A stretch of DNA of 64,000 bases from Nannocystis sp. (GTDB lineage: Bacteria > Myxococcota_A > Polyangia > Nannocystales > Nannocystaceae). Both the position numbers and the translations under genes were made by a program. Below are positions 48,269 to 57,479 of this stretch, in pieces; the first letter of the stretch is position 1; each line of letters begins with the position of its first letter. A model generated the notes under the pieces. The model searched no databases. It was not told the DNA's origin and saw only the letters and a program-made list of their open reading frames with translations. The stretch spans positions 2,764,001 to 2,828,000 of the forward strand of contig JADJRG010000013.1 of assembly GCA_016712315.1 (NCBI GenBank). Direction: 5' to 3'.

Positions 48269-49618
48269 TCATGCAGGATCCACGCGCTCCGGGCGGAACT
48301 GCTCGACGCGGGCCTCGAGCTCGCCGCGGTGCAGTCGCAGGGTGATGAGGTCACCGGGGGCGAGGGCGGCGGCGTCGGTGAGGGCGTGGCCGCGGGCGTC
48401 GGTGGCGACGGCGTAGCCGCGGGCGAGCACGCGTAAGGGGCTTAACGCGTCGAGGGCGCCGGCGGCGCGCGAGAGGCGGACGCGGGCGCGTGACGGGAGG
48501 TGACGGCCGAGGCGCCCCAGCTCGGCGAGGTGGGCGTCGAGGCGGCGGCGGGCGGCGAGCACGCGCAGGCGCGGGTGCTGGTCGCCGAGGCGCGCGAGCA
48601 AGGCGGCGAGGCGGCGGCGGAGGTCGCTGAGGCGCTGGTGAGGGTGCTGGGCGCGGAGGCGACGCCCGAGCAGGTCGAGGCGGCGGCGCGGGCCGGCGAT
48701 GAGGGCGCGGCGCTGGCCGAGCAGGCGGTGATGCGCGAGCTCGAGGCGGCTGCGCTCGTCGAGCAGGCGGCGGCGGAAGGCGAGCGCGAGGTGACGCTCG
48801 GCGTCGACGAGGCGGCGGGCGGCGATCTGGAGATCGGGGACGACGAGCTCGGCGGCGTGCGAAGGCGTGGCGGCGCGGACGTCGGCCGCGAAGTCGCACA
48901 AGGTGACGTCGACCTCGTGGCCGATCGCGGCGATGACGGGGACGGGGCACGCCGCGACGGCGCGGACGAGGGCTTCATCATTGAAGGCCCAGAGGTCCTC
49001 GCTGGCGCCGCCGCCGCGGCCGAGGATGATGACGTCGACGCCGGGCCACGACTGTAAGCGACGGAGGGCGGAGAGCAGGCTGGCGGCGGCCTCGTCGCCT
49101 TGCACGAGCGCCGGGGCGAGCACGATCCGCGAGGGGCAGCGGCGGGCGGTGACTTTTAAGATGTCGTGGATCGCGGCGCCGGTGGCGGAGGTGACGACGC
49201 CGATCACGCGCGGCCACAGCGGCAAGGTGCGCTTGCGGGCGGCGGCGAAGAGGCCCTCGGCGCTGAGCTTGGCCTTGAGCTGCTCGAGCTGGAGCATGAG
49301 GGCGCCGAGGCCGGCGGGCTCGGCTCGTTCGCCGTAGAGCTGAAATTTTCCCTGCTGCGGGTAGATCCCGAGGCGGCCGGCGACGCGCAGGCGTTGGCCG
49401 TCGGCGAGGCGGAAGCGGAGGCGGGCGAGGGCCGAGCGCCACATCGCGACGGGCAAGATCGAGGCAGGATCTTTGAGGGTGAAGTAGGCGTGGCCGCTGG
49501 CGACGATCCGCAGGTTCGAGACCTCACCCTCGACCCAGACGCTCGAATATGCGGCCTCGACGGCCCGGTTGGCGCCGTGCACGAGCTCAGAGACGGTGTA
49601 GATCCGCGGGCTGGACAC
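48269..49618 (-). CDS. xseA: Exodeoxyribonuclease VII large subunit
   Basis: A 449-residue XseA. GTG 49618 gives MSSPRIYTVSELVHGANRAVE. The OB domain shows VWVEGEVSNLRIVASGHAYFTLKD. The catalytic region has RVIGVVTSATGAAIHDIL, VDVIILGRGGGASEDLWAFNDEALVRAV and PVIAAIGHEVDVTLCDFAADVRAATPSHAAEL. With XseB it degrades single-stranded DNA in both directions. No xseB gene adjoins; it is either elsewhere or too short to be seen here. The long helical C-terminus is Arg-rich. Confidence 0.93.
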   Translation of the reverse strand: MSSPRIYTVSELVHGANRAVEAAYSSVWVEGEVSNLRIVASGHAYFTLKDPASILPVAMWRSALARLRFRLADGQRLRVAGRLGIYPQQGKFQLYGERAEPAGLGALMLQLEQLKAKLSAEGLFAAARKRTLPLWPRVIGVVTSATGAAIHDILKVTARRCPSRIVLAPALVQGDEAAASLLSALRRLQSWPGVDVIILGRGGGASEDLWAFNDEALVRAVAACPVPVIAAIGHEVDVTLCDFAADVRAATPSHAAELVVPDLQIAARRLVDAERHLALAFRRRLLDERSRLELAHHRLLGQRRALIAGPRRRLDLLGRRLRAQHPHQRLSDLRRRLAALLARLGDQHPRLRVLAARRRLDAHLAELGRLGRHLPSRARVRLSRAAGALDALSPLRVLARGYAVATDARGHALTDAAALAPGDLITLRLHRGELEARVEQFRPERVDPA

Positions 49619-49745
49619 GCGAGGGCTCTAACTCAGGTGAGCTGGCGGTGTCTATGTGATCTGCGCCGGTCGTGCTCGTGCGTCACGCGACGAGCGGCGC
49701 GTCGGTGCATTGATGAGGCGCGCCTTCGCGGCGGAGGGCTAGTGT

Positions 49746-50357
49746 ATGCTGGCGCGCATGTGGCGGAAGATCGCGATCGTGCTGGCGGTGGTTGCGGTGT
49801 TGGCGTTGGCGGGGGTGTTCTATCTGTGGCGACAGGTGACGGCGCTGCCCGAGTGGTACACGGCGGCGCCGGCGGCGGGCGCGGCGCCCGGTGGAGAGGG
49901 CGCGGCGGCGCCTGCGGGCTGGGTGGCGGCGGCGGACGGGGAGTCGCAAGAGGTGAAGGGGTTTCATACGCGCACGAAGAAGCTCAAGCCGGAGGTGCGT
50001 AAGGCGATCAAGGCGTCGCGCGCGAGCTACGACCCGAAGAGCAAGAAGCTCGAGGCGGGGGTGGTCGCGGATCTGGGGGCCTTGCCCAAAGAGCAGCTCT
50101 CGAGCGGCGAGCAGTCGTTCATCGAGCGGGCGCGGTCTTCGTTCCCCGGGCTGGCGGACCGCGACGTGTATATCGGGGTGGAGGGCGAGACGGAGGTGGT
50201 CGACGGGGCGCTGAAGGTGGGGCCGAAGACGCGGCTGCGGATCGGCGATCTGAGCTACTCGTTGGCCGACGCGGCGCAGAAGCTGGGGATCAGCCAGGCC
50301 GCGCTCGAGAAGGAGCTGAACGCGGAGCTGGCGGCGATGGGGCCGCTGCGGCGGTGA
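49746..50357 (+). CDS. Membrane-anchored hypothetical protein, coupled to kinase
   Basis: A 203-residue protein with one N-terminal membrane anchor (MWRKIAIVLAVVAVLALAGVFYLW) and an extracytoplasmic or cytoplasmic tail of about 170 residues. A Gly/Ala linker leads to a Lys-rich helical region and VEGETEVVDGALKVGPKTRLRIGDLSYSLADAAQKLG. No family is recognised. Its stop overlaps the GTG start of the kinase gene at 50354 (GTGA), so it belongs with the kinase/pseudokinase pair. ATG 49758 is an alternative start. Confidence 0.6.
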   Translation: MLARMWRKIAIVLAVVAVLALAGVFYLWRQVTALPEWYTAAPAAGAAPGGEGAAAPAGWVAAADGESQEVKGFHTRTKKLKPEVRKAIKASRASYDPKSKKLEAGVVADLGALPKEQLSSGEQSFIERARSSFPGLADRDVYIGVEGETEVVDGALKVGPKTRLRIGDLSYSLADAAQKLGISQAALEKELNAELAAMGPLRR

Positions 50358-52225
50358 TCGCGACGATGAGCGGGTCGCGGCGCAGCGACGACGGTCGCTA
50401 CCGGCTGGGCGCGATCTTAGGCAAGGGCGCGCTGGCGGAGGTGGTCGCGCTGGAGGGGCCGGACGGGCGCGCGCTCGCGGGCAAGCTGCTGCACGCGTCG
50501 CAGGGGGACGACGCGGGCGCGGTGGCGCGATTTATCCAAGAGGCGGCGCTGCTGCGGCGGCTGGACCACCCGAACTTGGTGCGGGTGGAGGAGACGGTGA
50601 CGGTGGGCGGGCGACCGATGCTGGTGATGGAGCGGATCGACGGGCCGACGCTGGCGCAGCGGCTGGCGCGTGAAGGGGCGCTGGGGGAGCCGGAGATCGC
50701 GGCGCTGGGGCTGGGGATCGCGGCCGGGTTGGCGCACGCGCACGCGCGCGGGGTCATCCACCGCGACCTGAAGCCGAGCAACATCCTGCTGGCGGGCGGG
50801 GGGACGCCGAAGATCAGCGACTTCGGGATGGCGCGCGCGAGCTCGCTGGCGGGGGTGGACCGGCTGGGTCTGGCGGCGGTGGGCACGCCGGATTACATGG
50901 CGCCGGAGAGCTTGGATCCGCTGGCGATCGATCCGCGCAGCGATCTGTACGCGCTGGGGTGCATCTTGTTCGAGCTGGCGAGCGGGCGGCCGCCGTACGG
51001 CGCCGCGACGCCGATGGGGTTGTTGTATGCGCACCGCAGCGCCGCGATCCCGACGCCGCCGACGCGGCTCTCGGCGGGGCTCTCGGGGCTGATCGTCGGG
51101 CTCTTACAAAAATCGCCGGCGGACCGGCCGCCCTCGGCGGAGGCGGTGGTGGCGGCGCTGGAGGAGCTGGCGCGGCCGCAAGGGGCGCTGGCGCAGGTAG
51201 GGGCGGAGGGGCCGCGATGTACCCGCTGCGCGGCGCTGCTGCTGCCGTTCTTGTCGACCTGCTTGAGCTGCGGGCAGCGGACGTTGGTGGTCGAGGCGGG
51301 CGGGGCGACGGTGCTGGTCGTCGGGCCAGGTGGGATCGGCGACAAGCTGGACGTCTGGCAGCGCGACGGGCTGGTGGCGTGGCTCGCGGGTAACCCAGGG
51401 CTGGGGCTGGACGCGGGGCCGCTGACGCGGAAGATCCCGCGGCTGCCGTTCACGCTGGCGCGCGGGGTGAGCGCCGCGTGCGGGGCGGCGATGGTGGCGT
51501 CGCTCGAGGGGATCGGGGTGGAGGCGGAGGTGGTGCGCGGGCAGGTGCTCGGGCACAAAGGGATGCGCAAGAAGGCAGGCACGCTGAGCGGGCGGGTGCT
51601 GGCGATCGTCGCGGCTTCGATGGGAGGCATGATGTCGAGCATCGGCAAGGTGATCTTCTTGCTGCCGGTGATCGTGATCGGGGTGGTGGTCGGGGCGACG
51701 GTGCACGCGACGCGGCGGACGACGCGGCGGCTGAAGAGCGCGCCGGCGCCGAAGGGCTTGGAGGGGCCGCTGAAGGCGGTCGAGGCGGTGGCGGCGGCGA
51801 TCGAGGCGCCGCGTCATCGCCACGGGCTGCGGGCGGTGGTGCACCGGGCGGTGGCGTTGGCGGAGGACCCGCGCTTCGAGGGCGAGGCGGGGGAGGAGCT
51901 GGCGCAGGCGATCGCGGCGGCGGCGGCGGCGGCGGGCCGCTTGGACGCGCTGGACCGGGAGCTGGGGGCGCTGGATCTGCACGATGAGGCGACCCGCGGG
52001 CGGCTGCTCGAGCGCGACACGTGGGCGGCGCGGCTGCTGGCGCTGACGGGGGCGCTCGACGCCTTGCAGGCGCGGGCGGCGGCGGCGAGCGCCGCGGGCG
52101 AGCGCGGGCACGCGGGGCGGCTAGAGGAGCTGCGCGGGCGAGTGGCGGCGATCGCCGAGGTCGAGGCGGCGCTGGCCGGGGAGCCGAATTTTCTGGCATT
52201 GGCGGCGGGTGATGAGGGCCCCTGA
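50354..52225 (+). CDS. Ser/Thr kinase with zinc ribbon, L7/L12-like segment and membrane anchor
   Basis: A 623-residue protein started at GTG 50354 (ATG 50366 possible). Kinase domain: LGKGALAEVVALE, GKLLHAS lysine, GVIHRDLKPSNILL, ISDFGMARAS, GTPDYMAPESL. All catalytic residues are present. A Cys4 zinc-ribbon follows (CTRC...CLSCGQ, about residues 288-310). A segment LPFTLARGVSAACGAAMVASLEGIG resembles the L7/L12 C-terminal helix pattern (about 360-390), inference only. Then two hydrophobic helices (GRVLAIVAASMGGMM, VIFLLPVIVIGVVVGATV) and a helical Ala-rich tail. The next gene is a degenerate paralogue of the same architecture. Confidence 0.85.
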   Translation: MIATMSGSRRSDDGRYRLGAILGKGALAEVVALEGPDGRALAGKLLHASQGDDAGAVARFIQEAALLRRLDHPNLVRVEETVTVGGRPMLVMERIDGPTLAQRLAREGALGEPEIAALGLGIAAGLAHAHARGVIHRDLKPSNILLAGGGTPKISDFGMARASSLAGVDRLGLAAVGTPDYMAPESLDPLAIDPRSDLYALGCILFELASGRPPYGAATPMGLLYAHRSAAIPTPPTRLSAGLSGLIVGLLQKSPADRPPSAEAVVAALEELARPQGALAQVGAEGPRCTRCAALLLPFLSTCLSCGQRTLVVEAGGATVLVVGPGGIGDKLDVWQRDGLVAWLAGNPGLGLDAGPLTRKIPRLPFTLARGVSAACGAAMVASLEGIGVEAEVVRGQVLGHKGMRKKAGTLSGRVLAIVAASMGGMMSSIGKVIFLLPVIVIGVVVGATVHATRRTTRRLKSAPAPKGLEGPLKAVEAVAAAIEAPRHRHGLRAVVHRAVALAEDPRFEGEAGEELAQAIAAAAAAAGRLDALDRELGALDLHDEATRGRLLERDTWAARLLALTGALDALQARAAAASAAGERGHAGRLEELRGRVAAIAEVEAALAGEPNFLALAAGDEGP

Positions 52226-52310
52226 CGCGCGGCGGCGCTCGTGCTGGTGTGCGTTGGGGGGTGTTGACGTGTTTGTATATGTCTCGAAGAACAGGTGATG
52301 AGGACCGGCG

Positions 52311-54284
52311 ATGAACCCCTCGAATTCGGGAGAGATTTTTAGGAAGATGTCCCAAGAGGCAGGTGGTTCGCCGACGTCGGCGCCCGCGGGAGTGACGGTG
52401 ATCTCGGGGCCGGAGCGGGCGGGCTCCGAGCAGCGCTGGCGGGTGCGGCTGGCGGACGGGCGGGCGGCGGTGCTGGGGCGCCTCTTGCCCGAGCTGGCGG
52501 CGGATGAGGCGCTGCGGCGGCGCTACGTGGGCGATCTGGCGCGGATCCGCGGGCTCGCGGGGCTGGGGGTGGCGGAGATCGTGGCGTGGGGTGAGCAGGC
52601 GGGCGAGCCGCCGTGGCGGCTGCGTCTGGATCCGCCAGGCGAGGCGCTCGACGTGTGGCTGCGGCGGCGGGCGCCGGCGCCGCCGGATGAGGTGGCGGCG
52701 CTGGGGATCGCGCTGGCGGAGCTGCTGGGGGCGCTGCACCAGCGCGGGGTGGTTTTGCGCGATCTTACGCCGCGGGTGATCGTGCGCGGGGAGGACGGGC
52801 GGCTGTGGTTGACGGACGTGGGGCTGGCTCGGGTGGACATCTTGTCGACGCGCACGGCTGCGTCGCTGCTCGTCGAAGGCTCGCCGTACGCGTCGCCGGA
52901 GCAGCTCACGCGGACGACGCTGGACGCGCGCTCGGATCTGTTCGTGATGGGGGCGATCTTGTTTCAGGCGGTCACCGGGTCGCTGCCGTTCGGGGACGGC
53001 CCGGCGCTGCTGCGCAGCGGGGCGCCGACGCGGCCGAGCTCGCTGCGCGGGGGGGTGCCGGCGGCGCTCGAGGCGGTGATCCTGCGCTGCTTGGCGGAGG
53101 CGCCAGAGCAGCGGCCAGCGACCGCGGGTGAGGTGGCGGCGGCGCTGCGCGGTGAGGTGGCGCTGGCCGGGGATGAGGCGGCGCGTACGGTGTGCCAGGC
53201 GTGTGGGGCGGCGATGCGGGTGGGGCAACGGATCTGCTTGGCGTGCGGTCGCGAGGCGGTGCTCTTCGCGCACACCCCCGAGGCGGAGGGCGGGCAGTGG
53301 TGCGTGGCGCTGACCAAAGGGAGCGAGGAGGCGGCGTTCACGAGCCGGCTGACGAGCGCGCTCGAGGCGCTGAGCGCGGGGCCGGTGCCGGCGATGAACT
53401 TGGTGATCGGCGACGCGCGGATGTACTCGAAGGAGGAGCTGAAGCGGCGCTATCGGCTGCCGCTGCGGCTCTTTGGCGGGCTCTCGGCGGCGACGGCGGA
53501 GGCGCTGCGAGGGCGGCTGGCGGCGGAGGATCTGAAGGTCAAGGTGGTGCGCAGCGACGTCTCGCCGCAGCGCCGCGGCGCGAAGATCGGGCTCGCGATC
53601 GTCGGGGTGTTGTTCGCGGCGGTGATGGTCCCCGTGGCGATGTTCGCGGGCGTCGCGGCGACGCTGAGCGTCAGCGCGGTCTTGGTCGCGCTCTTCGGCG
53701 TGATCGCGTTCTTCTCGCTGCGGGCGGCGAAGAAGCCGCCGCCGCGGCCGATCCTGTCCCTTCGGCCAGCGCCAGCGGCGCTGCCCGCGTCGGACCCGCT
53801 GGTGGCGCGGCTGGCGGCGGTGCTGCGCGGCGGGGCGGCGGCGGACGTGCGCGAGCAGGTGGGGGTGCTGGCGCTGCTGGTGCAGCGGCTGGTCGACCAT
53901 CGGGCGGCGGTGGTGCACGAGCGCGCGGAGCTGGATCGCGTGGCGGAGCCGGTGGCGCCGCTGGTGGCGCTGATCTGCGGGTTGGTGGCGCAGATCGGCG
54001 AGATCGACGCGGCGCTGAAGGACCTCGATGAGGGGTCGATCGTGCGGGCGCTGGCGGCGAGCGAGGCGCGCGGGGAGCCGGCGAGCGCCCGCGAGGCGCT
54101 GCTCAGCGGGCTGGAGCGGCTGCGCGGGCTCGAGGAGGGGCGAGCGCTGGCGCTGCACCGGCTGCTCGAGGCGGGGGCGCTGCTGCGCCGCTCCGTGGAG
54201 ATGGGGCTCGGCGTGCGCGACGCCGCCGCGGAGCACGAGCGCGACGTGCAGCTCGCGCTGCGCGCGTTAGGCGGCGCGGAGTAG
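52311..54284 (+). CDS. Pseudokinase paralogue of the adjacent kinase
   Basis: A 657-residue protein with the same plan as its neighbour: kinase-like domain, zinc ribbon (CQACGAAMRVGQRICLACG), L7/L12-like segment (LPLRLFGGLSAATAEALRGRL) and two hydrophobic helices (AIVGVLFAAVMVPVAMFAG, LVALFGVIAFFS). The kinase domain is broken at several sites: no recognisable Gly loop, Lys replaced (VLGRLL), HRDLKPSN changed to LRDLTPRV, and DFG changed to DVG. The catalytic Asp of RD remains but the Asn and Lys do not, so activity is unlikely. Start ATG 52311 has GAGGA seven bases upstream. It may bind and regulate the active kinase. Confidence 0.85.
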   Translation: MNPSNSGEIFRKMSQEAGGSPTSAPAGVTVISGPERAGSEQRWRVRLADGRAAVLGRLLPELAADEALRRRYVGDLARIRGLAGLGVAEIVAWGEQAGEPPWRLRLDPPGEALDVWLRRRAPAPPDEVAALGIALAELLGALHQRGVVLRDLTPRVIVRGEDGRLWLTDVGLARVDILSTRTAASLLVEGSPYASPEQLTRTTLDARSDLFVMGAILFQAVTGSLPFGDGPALLRSGAPTRPSSLRGGVPAALEAVILRCLAEAPEQRPATAGEVAAALRGEVALAGDEAARTVCQACGAAMRVGQRICLACGREAVLFAHTPEAEGGQWCVALTKGSEEAAFTSRLTSALEALSAGPVPAMNLVIGDARMYSKEELKRRYRLPLRLFGGLSAATAEALRGRLAAEDLKVKVVRSDVSPQRRGAKIGLAIVGVLFAAVMVPVAMFAGVAATLSVSAVLVALFGVIAFFSLRAAKKPPPRPILSLRPAPAALPASDPLVARLAAVLRGGAAADVREQVGVLALLVQRLVDHRAAVVHERAELDRVAEPVAPLVALICGLVAQIGEIDAALKDLDEGSIVRALAASEARGEPASAREALLSGLERLRGLEEGRALALHRLLEAGALLRRSVEMGLGVRDAAAEHERDVQLALRALGGAE

Positions 54285-54314
54285 GTCAGGGGTGTCGGCT
54301 TGATTGTTTGATCT

Positions 54315-55148
54315 CTAACAAAAGGGGCACTCGCAGGCGATCCCGCCCTCTTGGTCGGAGCAGACGGTGTGCGGGGGCGAGGACTCGCAGATGATCTCCG
54401 CGCAGCCGCAGTCGGCGACGGCTTCGCCGCAGGCGGGCGGGGTGGGCTCGCAGAGGACGTAGGCGCCCTTCTGGAGCTTGGCGACGCAGGTGAGCGCGGC
54501 GGCGTCGCAGGTGGCGCAGTCGGGGGCCCAGTCACAGGCCTCGGCGGGCACGCAGGTGCCGGTCCAGCACTTCTCGCCGTCGATCTCGTGGACGCTGGCG
54601 ACGGTGCCTGGTCCACAGTCGGGCTGGAGGGCCTTGCAGGTGATCCCGAGGGGGTTGCACAGGACCTTCTGAAAGGTGCACACGCCCCAGTGACAGACCG
54701 CTTCGGCCTTGGCGAGGCCGACCGCGTCGCAGCTCGGTTGAAGGCAGTTGATGTTGCACTCGGCGACGGGCTCGCCGACGCCCTTGGGATCACACTGGCA
54801 GCAGTCATTGATCAAGACGCAGTCGCTGTCCTTGACGCACGAGGCGCCGGGGTCGCCTGTGGTGGTGTCCGTGTCGCTGGTCGTGGTGTCGGCGGTGGTG
54901 GAGGTGTCGGAGGTGTCGGAGGAGGTGGTGTCGGAGGTGGAGGTAGATGTGTCGGAGGAGGTGGCGCCGCTGCTCTCGGAGGTGCTGCTGGCTTCGGTGC
55001 CGCTGTCGGCGGTGGCCTCGGAGGTGGCGGAGGTGTCGGAGGAGGAGGTAGCGGCGGTAGTAGCGACAGGGCCGTCGTCGCCGCACGCGGTGAGGGCGAG
55101 GGGGAGGGCGAGCAGGCGCGTGAGCTGGCGGGCTGTGAAGTGAGGCAT
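54315..55148 (-). CDS. Cys-rich lipoprotein with Ser/Thr/Asp linker
   Basis: A 277-residue lipoprotein. ATG 55148 gives MPHFTARQLTRLLALPLAL with the lipobox LTAC. About 60 residues of SSDTSATSEATADSGTE-type linker follow. The mature domain has about 26 cysteines (CVKDSDCVLINDCCQCDPKG, CNINCLQPSCDA, CTGTCVPAEACDWAPDCATCD, CGCAEIIC, CECPFC). This is typical of surface adhesion or binding proteins. The longer upstream frame overlaps the acyl-CoA dehydrogenase promoter and is not used. It is divergent from that gene. Confidence 0.72.
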   Translation of the reverse strand: MPHFTARQLTRLLALPLALTACGDDGPVATTAATSSSDTSATSEATADSGTEASSTSESSGATSSDTSTSTSDTTSSDTSDTSTTADTTTSDTDTTTGDPGASCVKDSDCVLINDCCQCDPKGVGEPVAECNINCLQPSCDAVGLAKAEAVCHWGVCTFQKVLCNPLGITCKALQPDCGPGTVASVHEIDGEKCWTGTCVPAEACDWAPDCATCDAAALTCVAKLQKGAYVLCEPTPPACGEAVADCGCAEIICESSPPHTVCSDQEGGIACECPFC

Positions 55149-55250
55149 GGGAGAGGAGCGTAGCAGCGCGCTCCCGTGTCGACAGCGCGCCGCGGGCGCT
55201 CGCCGCGGCTGAGTTGACGGTGTTATCGTGCGGCCCGACTCAGCCAGCTT

Positions 55251-55254
55251 GGAG
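55251..55254 (+). promoter_or_regulatory. Shine-Dalgarno GGAG fixing the acyl-CoA dehydrogenase start
   Basis: GGAG lies six bases upstream of ATG 55261. Other in-frame ATG codons (55228 and 55255) are too far from or too close to a ribosome-binding site; MTDESRVTMQDHEIF is a normal start for the family. Confidence 0.45.
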
Positions 55255-55260
55255 ATGACG

Positions 55261-56430
55261 ATGACCGACGAGAGCCGCGTGACCATGCAAGACCACGAGA
55301 TCTTCACCGACGAGCACCAGGCGTTCCGCAAGACGGTGCGAGCGTTCGCCAAGAGCCTGGAGCCGCACGCGGTGGAGTGGGATGAGGCGGGGATCTTCCC
55401 GCGGGAGGTCTTTAAGCAGGCGGGCGATCTGGGGCTGCTCGGGATCCGCCACGGCGCCGAGTACGGGGGGCTGGGGCTCGATTGGTGGTACACGACCTGC
55501 TACGGCGAGGAGCTGGTGCACAGCCGCAACGCGGGCGTCAACATGGCGCTGATGGTGCAGTCCGATATGGCGACGCCGATCATCGATGAGATCGGCTCGG
55601 ATGAGGTGAAGCGGGAGTTCTTGGCGCCGGCGATCTCGGGCGACAAGATCGCCGCGCTGGGGGTCTCCGAGCCGGGCGGCGGCTCAGACGTGGCGGCGAT
55701 CCGGACGACGGCGCGCCGCGACGGCGATGACTATGTGATCAACGGGCAGAAGCTCTGGATCACCAACGGTACGCGCGCCGATTTTATTACGCTGGCGGTG
55801 CGCACCGGCGGCGAGGGGTTTGGCGGGATCTCGCTGCTGGTCTTCCCGACCGACGTGAAGGGCTTCCACGTCGGCAAGAGCTTGAAGAAGATCGGCAACA
55901 AGTCCTCTGATACGGCTGAGATCTTCTTTGAAGACTGCCGGGTGCCGACGCGCTACCGCCTCGGCGAGGAGGGGCAGGGCTTCTATCACATTATGACGAA
56001 CTTCCAGGGGGAGCGGCTGATCGCGGCGATCGGCTGCGTGGCCGGCATGACGATGGCGGTGCGCGACGCGATCCAGTACGCGAGCGACCGTAAGGCCTTC
56101 GGCAAGCCGCTGATGAAGTTCCAGGTGTGGAAGCACAAGATGGTGGAGCACCTGACGTCGATCGAGGCGGCGCGGCGGCTGACCTACTACGCGGTCGACA
56201 AGTTCTCAAAGTCGCCGATGGGCTCGACCCGCGAGGTGACGATGGCGAAGCTGTTCGCGGGCGATCTGGCGCAGCGGGTGATCTATGACTGCCAGCAGCT
56301 CCACGGCGGCTTCGGCTACGTGACAGAGTACGCGATCGCGCGGGCGTTCACGGACATCCGCTTGATCACGGTGGGCGGGGGGACCTCGGAGGTGATGAAG
56401 GAGATCCTGACCAAGCTCGAGGGCCTGTAG
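55261..56430 (+). CDS. Acyl-CoA dehydrogenase
   Basis: A 389-residue flavoenzyme of fatty-acid or branched-chain amino-acid beta-oxidation. Landmarks: EYGGLGLDWWYT in the N-terminal domain, ALGVSEPGGGSDVAAIRTTA and LWITNGTRADF in the beta domain, and the C-terminal block QQLHGGFGYVTEYAIAR, RLITVGGGTSEVMKEIL, where the Glu of GGTSE is the region of the catalytic base in short- and medium-chain enzymes. ATG 55261 is chosen. Cytoplasmic. Closest subfamily (isovaleryl, glutaryl or general) is not decided. Confidence 0.92.
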   Translation: MTDESRVTMQDHEIFTDEHQAFRKTVRAFAKSLEPHAVEWDEAGIFPREVFKQAGDLGLLGIRHGAEYGGLGLDWWYTTCYGEELVHSRNAGVNMALMVQSDMATPIIDEIGSDEVKREFLAPAISGDKIAALGVSEPGGGSDVAAIRTTARRDGDDYVINGQKLWITNGTRADFITLAVRTGGEGFGGISLLVFPTDVKGFHVGKSLKKIGNKSSDTAEIFFEDCRVPTRYRLGEEGQGFYHIMTNFQGERLIAAIGCVAGMTMAVRDAIQYASDRKAFGKPLMKFQVWKHKMVEHLTSIEAARRLTYYAVDKFSKSPMGSTREVTMAKLFAGDLAQRVIYDCQQLHGGFGYVTEYAIARAFTDIRLITVGGGTSEVMKEILTKLEGL

Positions 56431-56479
56431 GCGCGGCGCCCTCGCGGGTCGCCCGAGAAGCAGGTAAAGCGGTGAGGTG

Positions 56480-57412
56480 ATGAGCCTCGCCGCCGCGCTG
56501 TGCGTCACGCTGCTGGGAGCTGCGCCGGACGGGCCGTCGGCGCAGGGGCAGTGGCTGGATGTGACGCTGGATGAGCCGCTGTCGCCGCCAGCGGCTCATT
56601 ACCTGATCGGCAACGAGTCGCGGCACGACCTCTTCGCAGAGGCGCTCGCGGGGCGCGGCGGGGCCTATCTGGGGGTGGGCGGGGAGCAGAATTATACGTT
56701 GGCGGCGATGGCGGAGGCGTCGTGGATCTTCGTGATCGACCGTGACCCGCGGATCGCCGCGCTGCACCGAGAGCTCGGGCGCAGGATCGTCGGGGCGAAG
56801 GACGCGGCGGCGCTGCTGGCGGGGCTGGAGCGCGAGGCGCCCGCGGAGCCGCTCCGCGCCGCGTGGCCGGCGATCGTCCGGCACCTGCGGCGGGTGGCGA
56901 CGCCGAGCGCGCGCGCGTACGTCCGGACGTGGCTGAGCGACCCTGTGCTCTTTGACAGGGTGAGACAGACGTGGCTCTTAGGCCATGTAGAGGCTGTGGT
57001 CGGTGACCTCGCGGGGGAGCGCTCGATGGCCTCGATCGCGCGGGCGGCGGCGGCGCGCTCGCTGCGCTTCACGGTGATCTACTTGAGCAACGTCGAGGAG
57101 GGGCTGGCGGGCATGGGCGCGTTGATCGAGAACTTGCGACGACTGCCGCGGGCGGGCGACGCGGTGATCGTGCGGACCTTCTTTTTGCCCGATGAACGAG
57201 GAGACGGGCGATTCGCGGCGGCCGACGGGCTGTGGAGCTACCAGACCCAGAGCGCGGAGGATCTGGTGAGCGACGGGTCGCGCACCTTCGCCGAGATGAT
57301 GGGCGCGCTCGCGCGGGCGGGGGCGATCGTGATCGACGCGGAGCACCAGGGGTTGTCACGCGTGAGGCACGGCTCGCGCGCGCGCTCGTCGCTCGACGCG
57401 CGCGCGCGCTGA
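56480..57412 (+). CDS. Secreted LIC_10091-like protein
   Basis: A 310-residue exported protein with signal MSLAAALCVTLLGAAPDGPS. The mature part has HYLIGNESRHDLFAEAL, YLGVGGEQNYTLAAM, FVIDRDPRIAALHRE and FTVIYLSNVEEGLAGMG, which resemble the methyltransferase-fold LIC_10091 family known from leptospires (from memory, unsearched). The C-terminal RVRHGSRARSSLDARAR is basic. It precedes the OmpA gene in the same orientation, with 67 bases between, so it could belong to the same transcript. ATG 56480 is preferred to GTG 56477. Confidence 0.62.
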   Translation: MSLAAALCVTLLGAAPDGPSAQGQWLDVTLDEPLSPPAAHYLIGNESRHDLFAEALAGRGGAYLGVGGEQNYTLAAMAEASWIFVIDRDPRIAALHRELGRRIVGAKDAAALLAGLEREAPAEPLRAAWPAIVRHLRRVATPSARAYVRTWLSDPVLFDRVRQTWLLGHVEAVVGDLAGERSMASIARAAAARSLRFTVIYLSNVEEGLAGMGALIENLRRLPRAGDAVIVRTFFLPDERGDGRFAAADGLWSYQTQSAEDLVSDGSRTFAEMMGALARAGAIVIDAEHQGLSRVRHGSRARSSLDARAR

Positions 57413-57479
57413 ACGGAGAGGCGCGCCGGGGCCTCGGATCCTCACTCGGGGGGCCGTGCTACCCTGCGCTTGGGTTGTG

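Noticed and set aside
52280..52364. Repeated TGTCYYRARGRRCAGG-like words at 52280, 52348 and 27346.
   Set aside because: Only loosely similar, partly coding, and too few to call a repeat family without a count against background.
51450..54236. A 928-codon minus-strand open frame opposite the pseudokinase gene.
   Set aside because: Its composition is Arg/Pro/His-skewed and follows the codon bias of the plus-strand gene.
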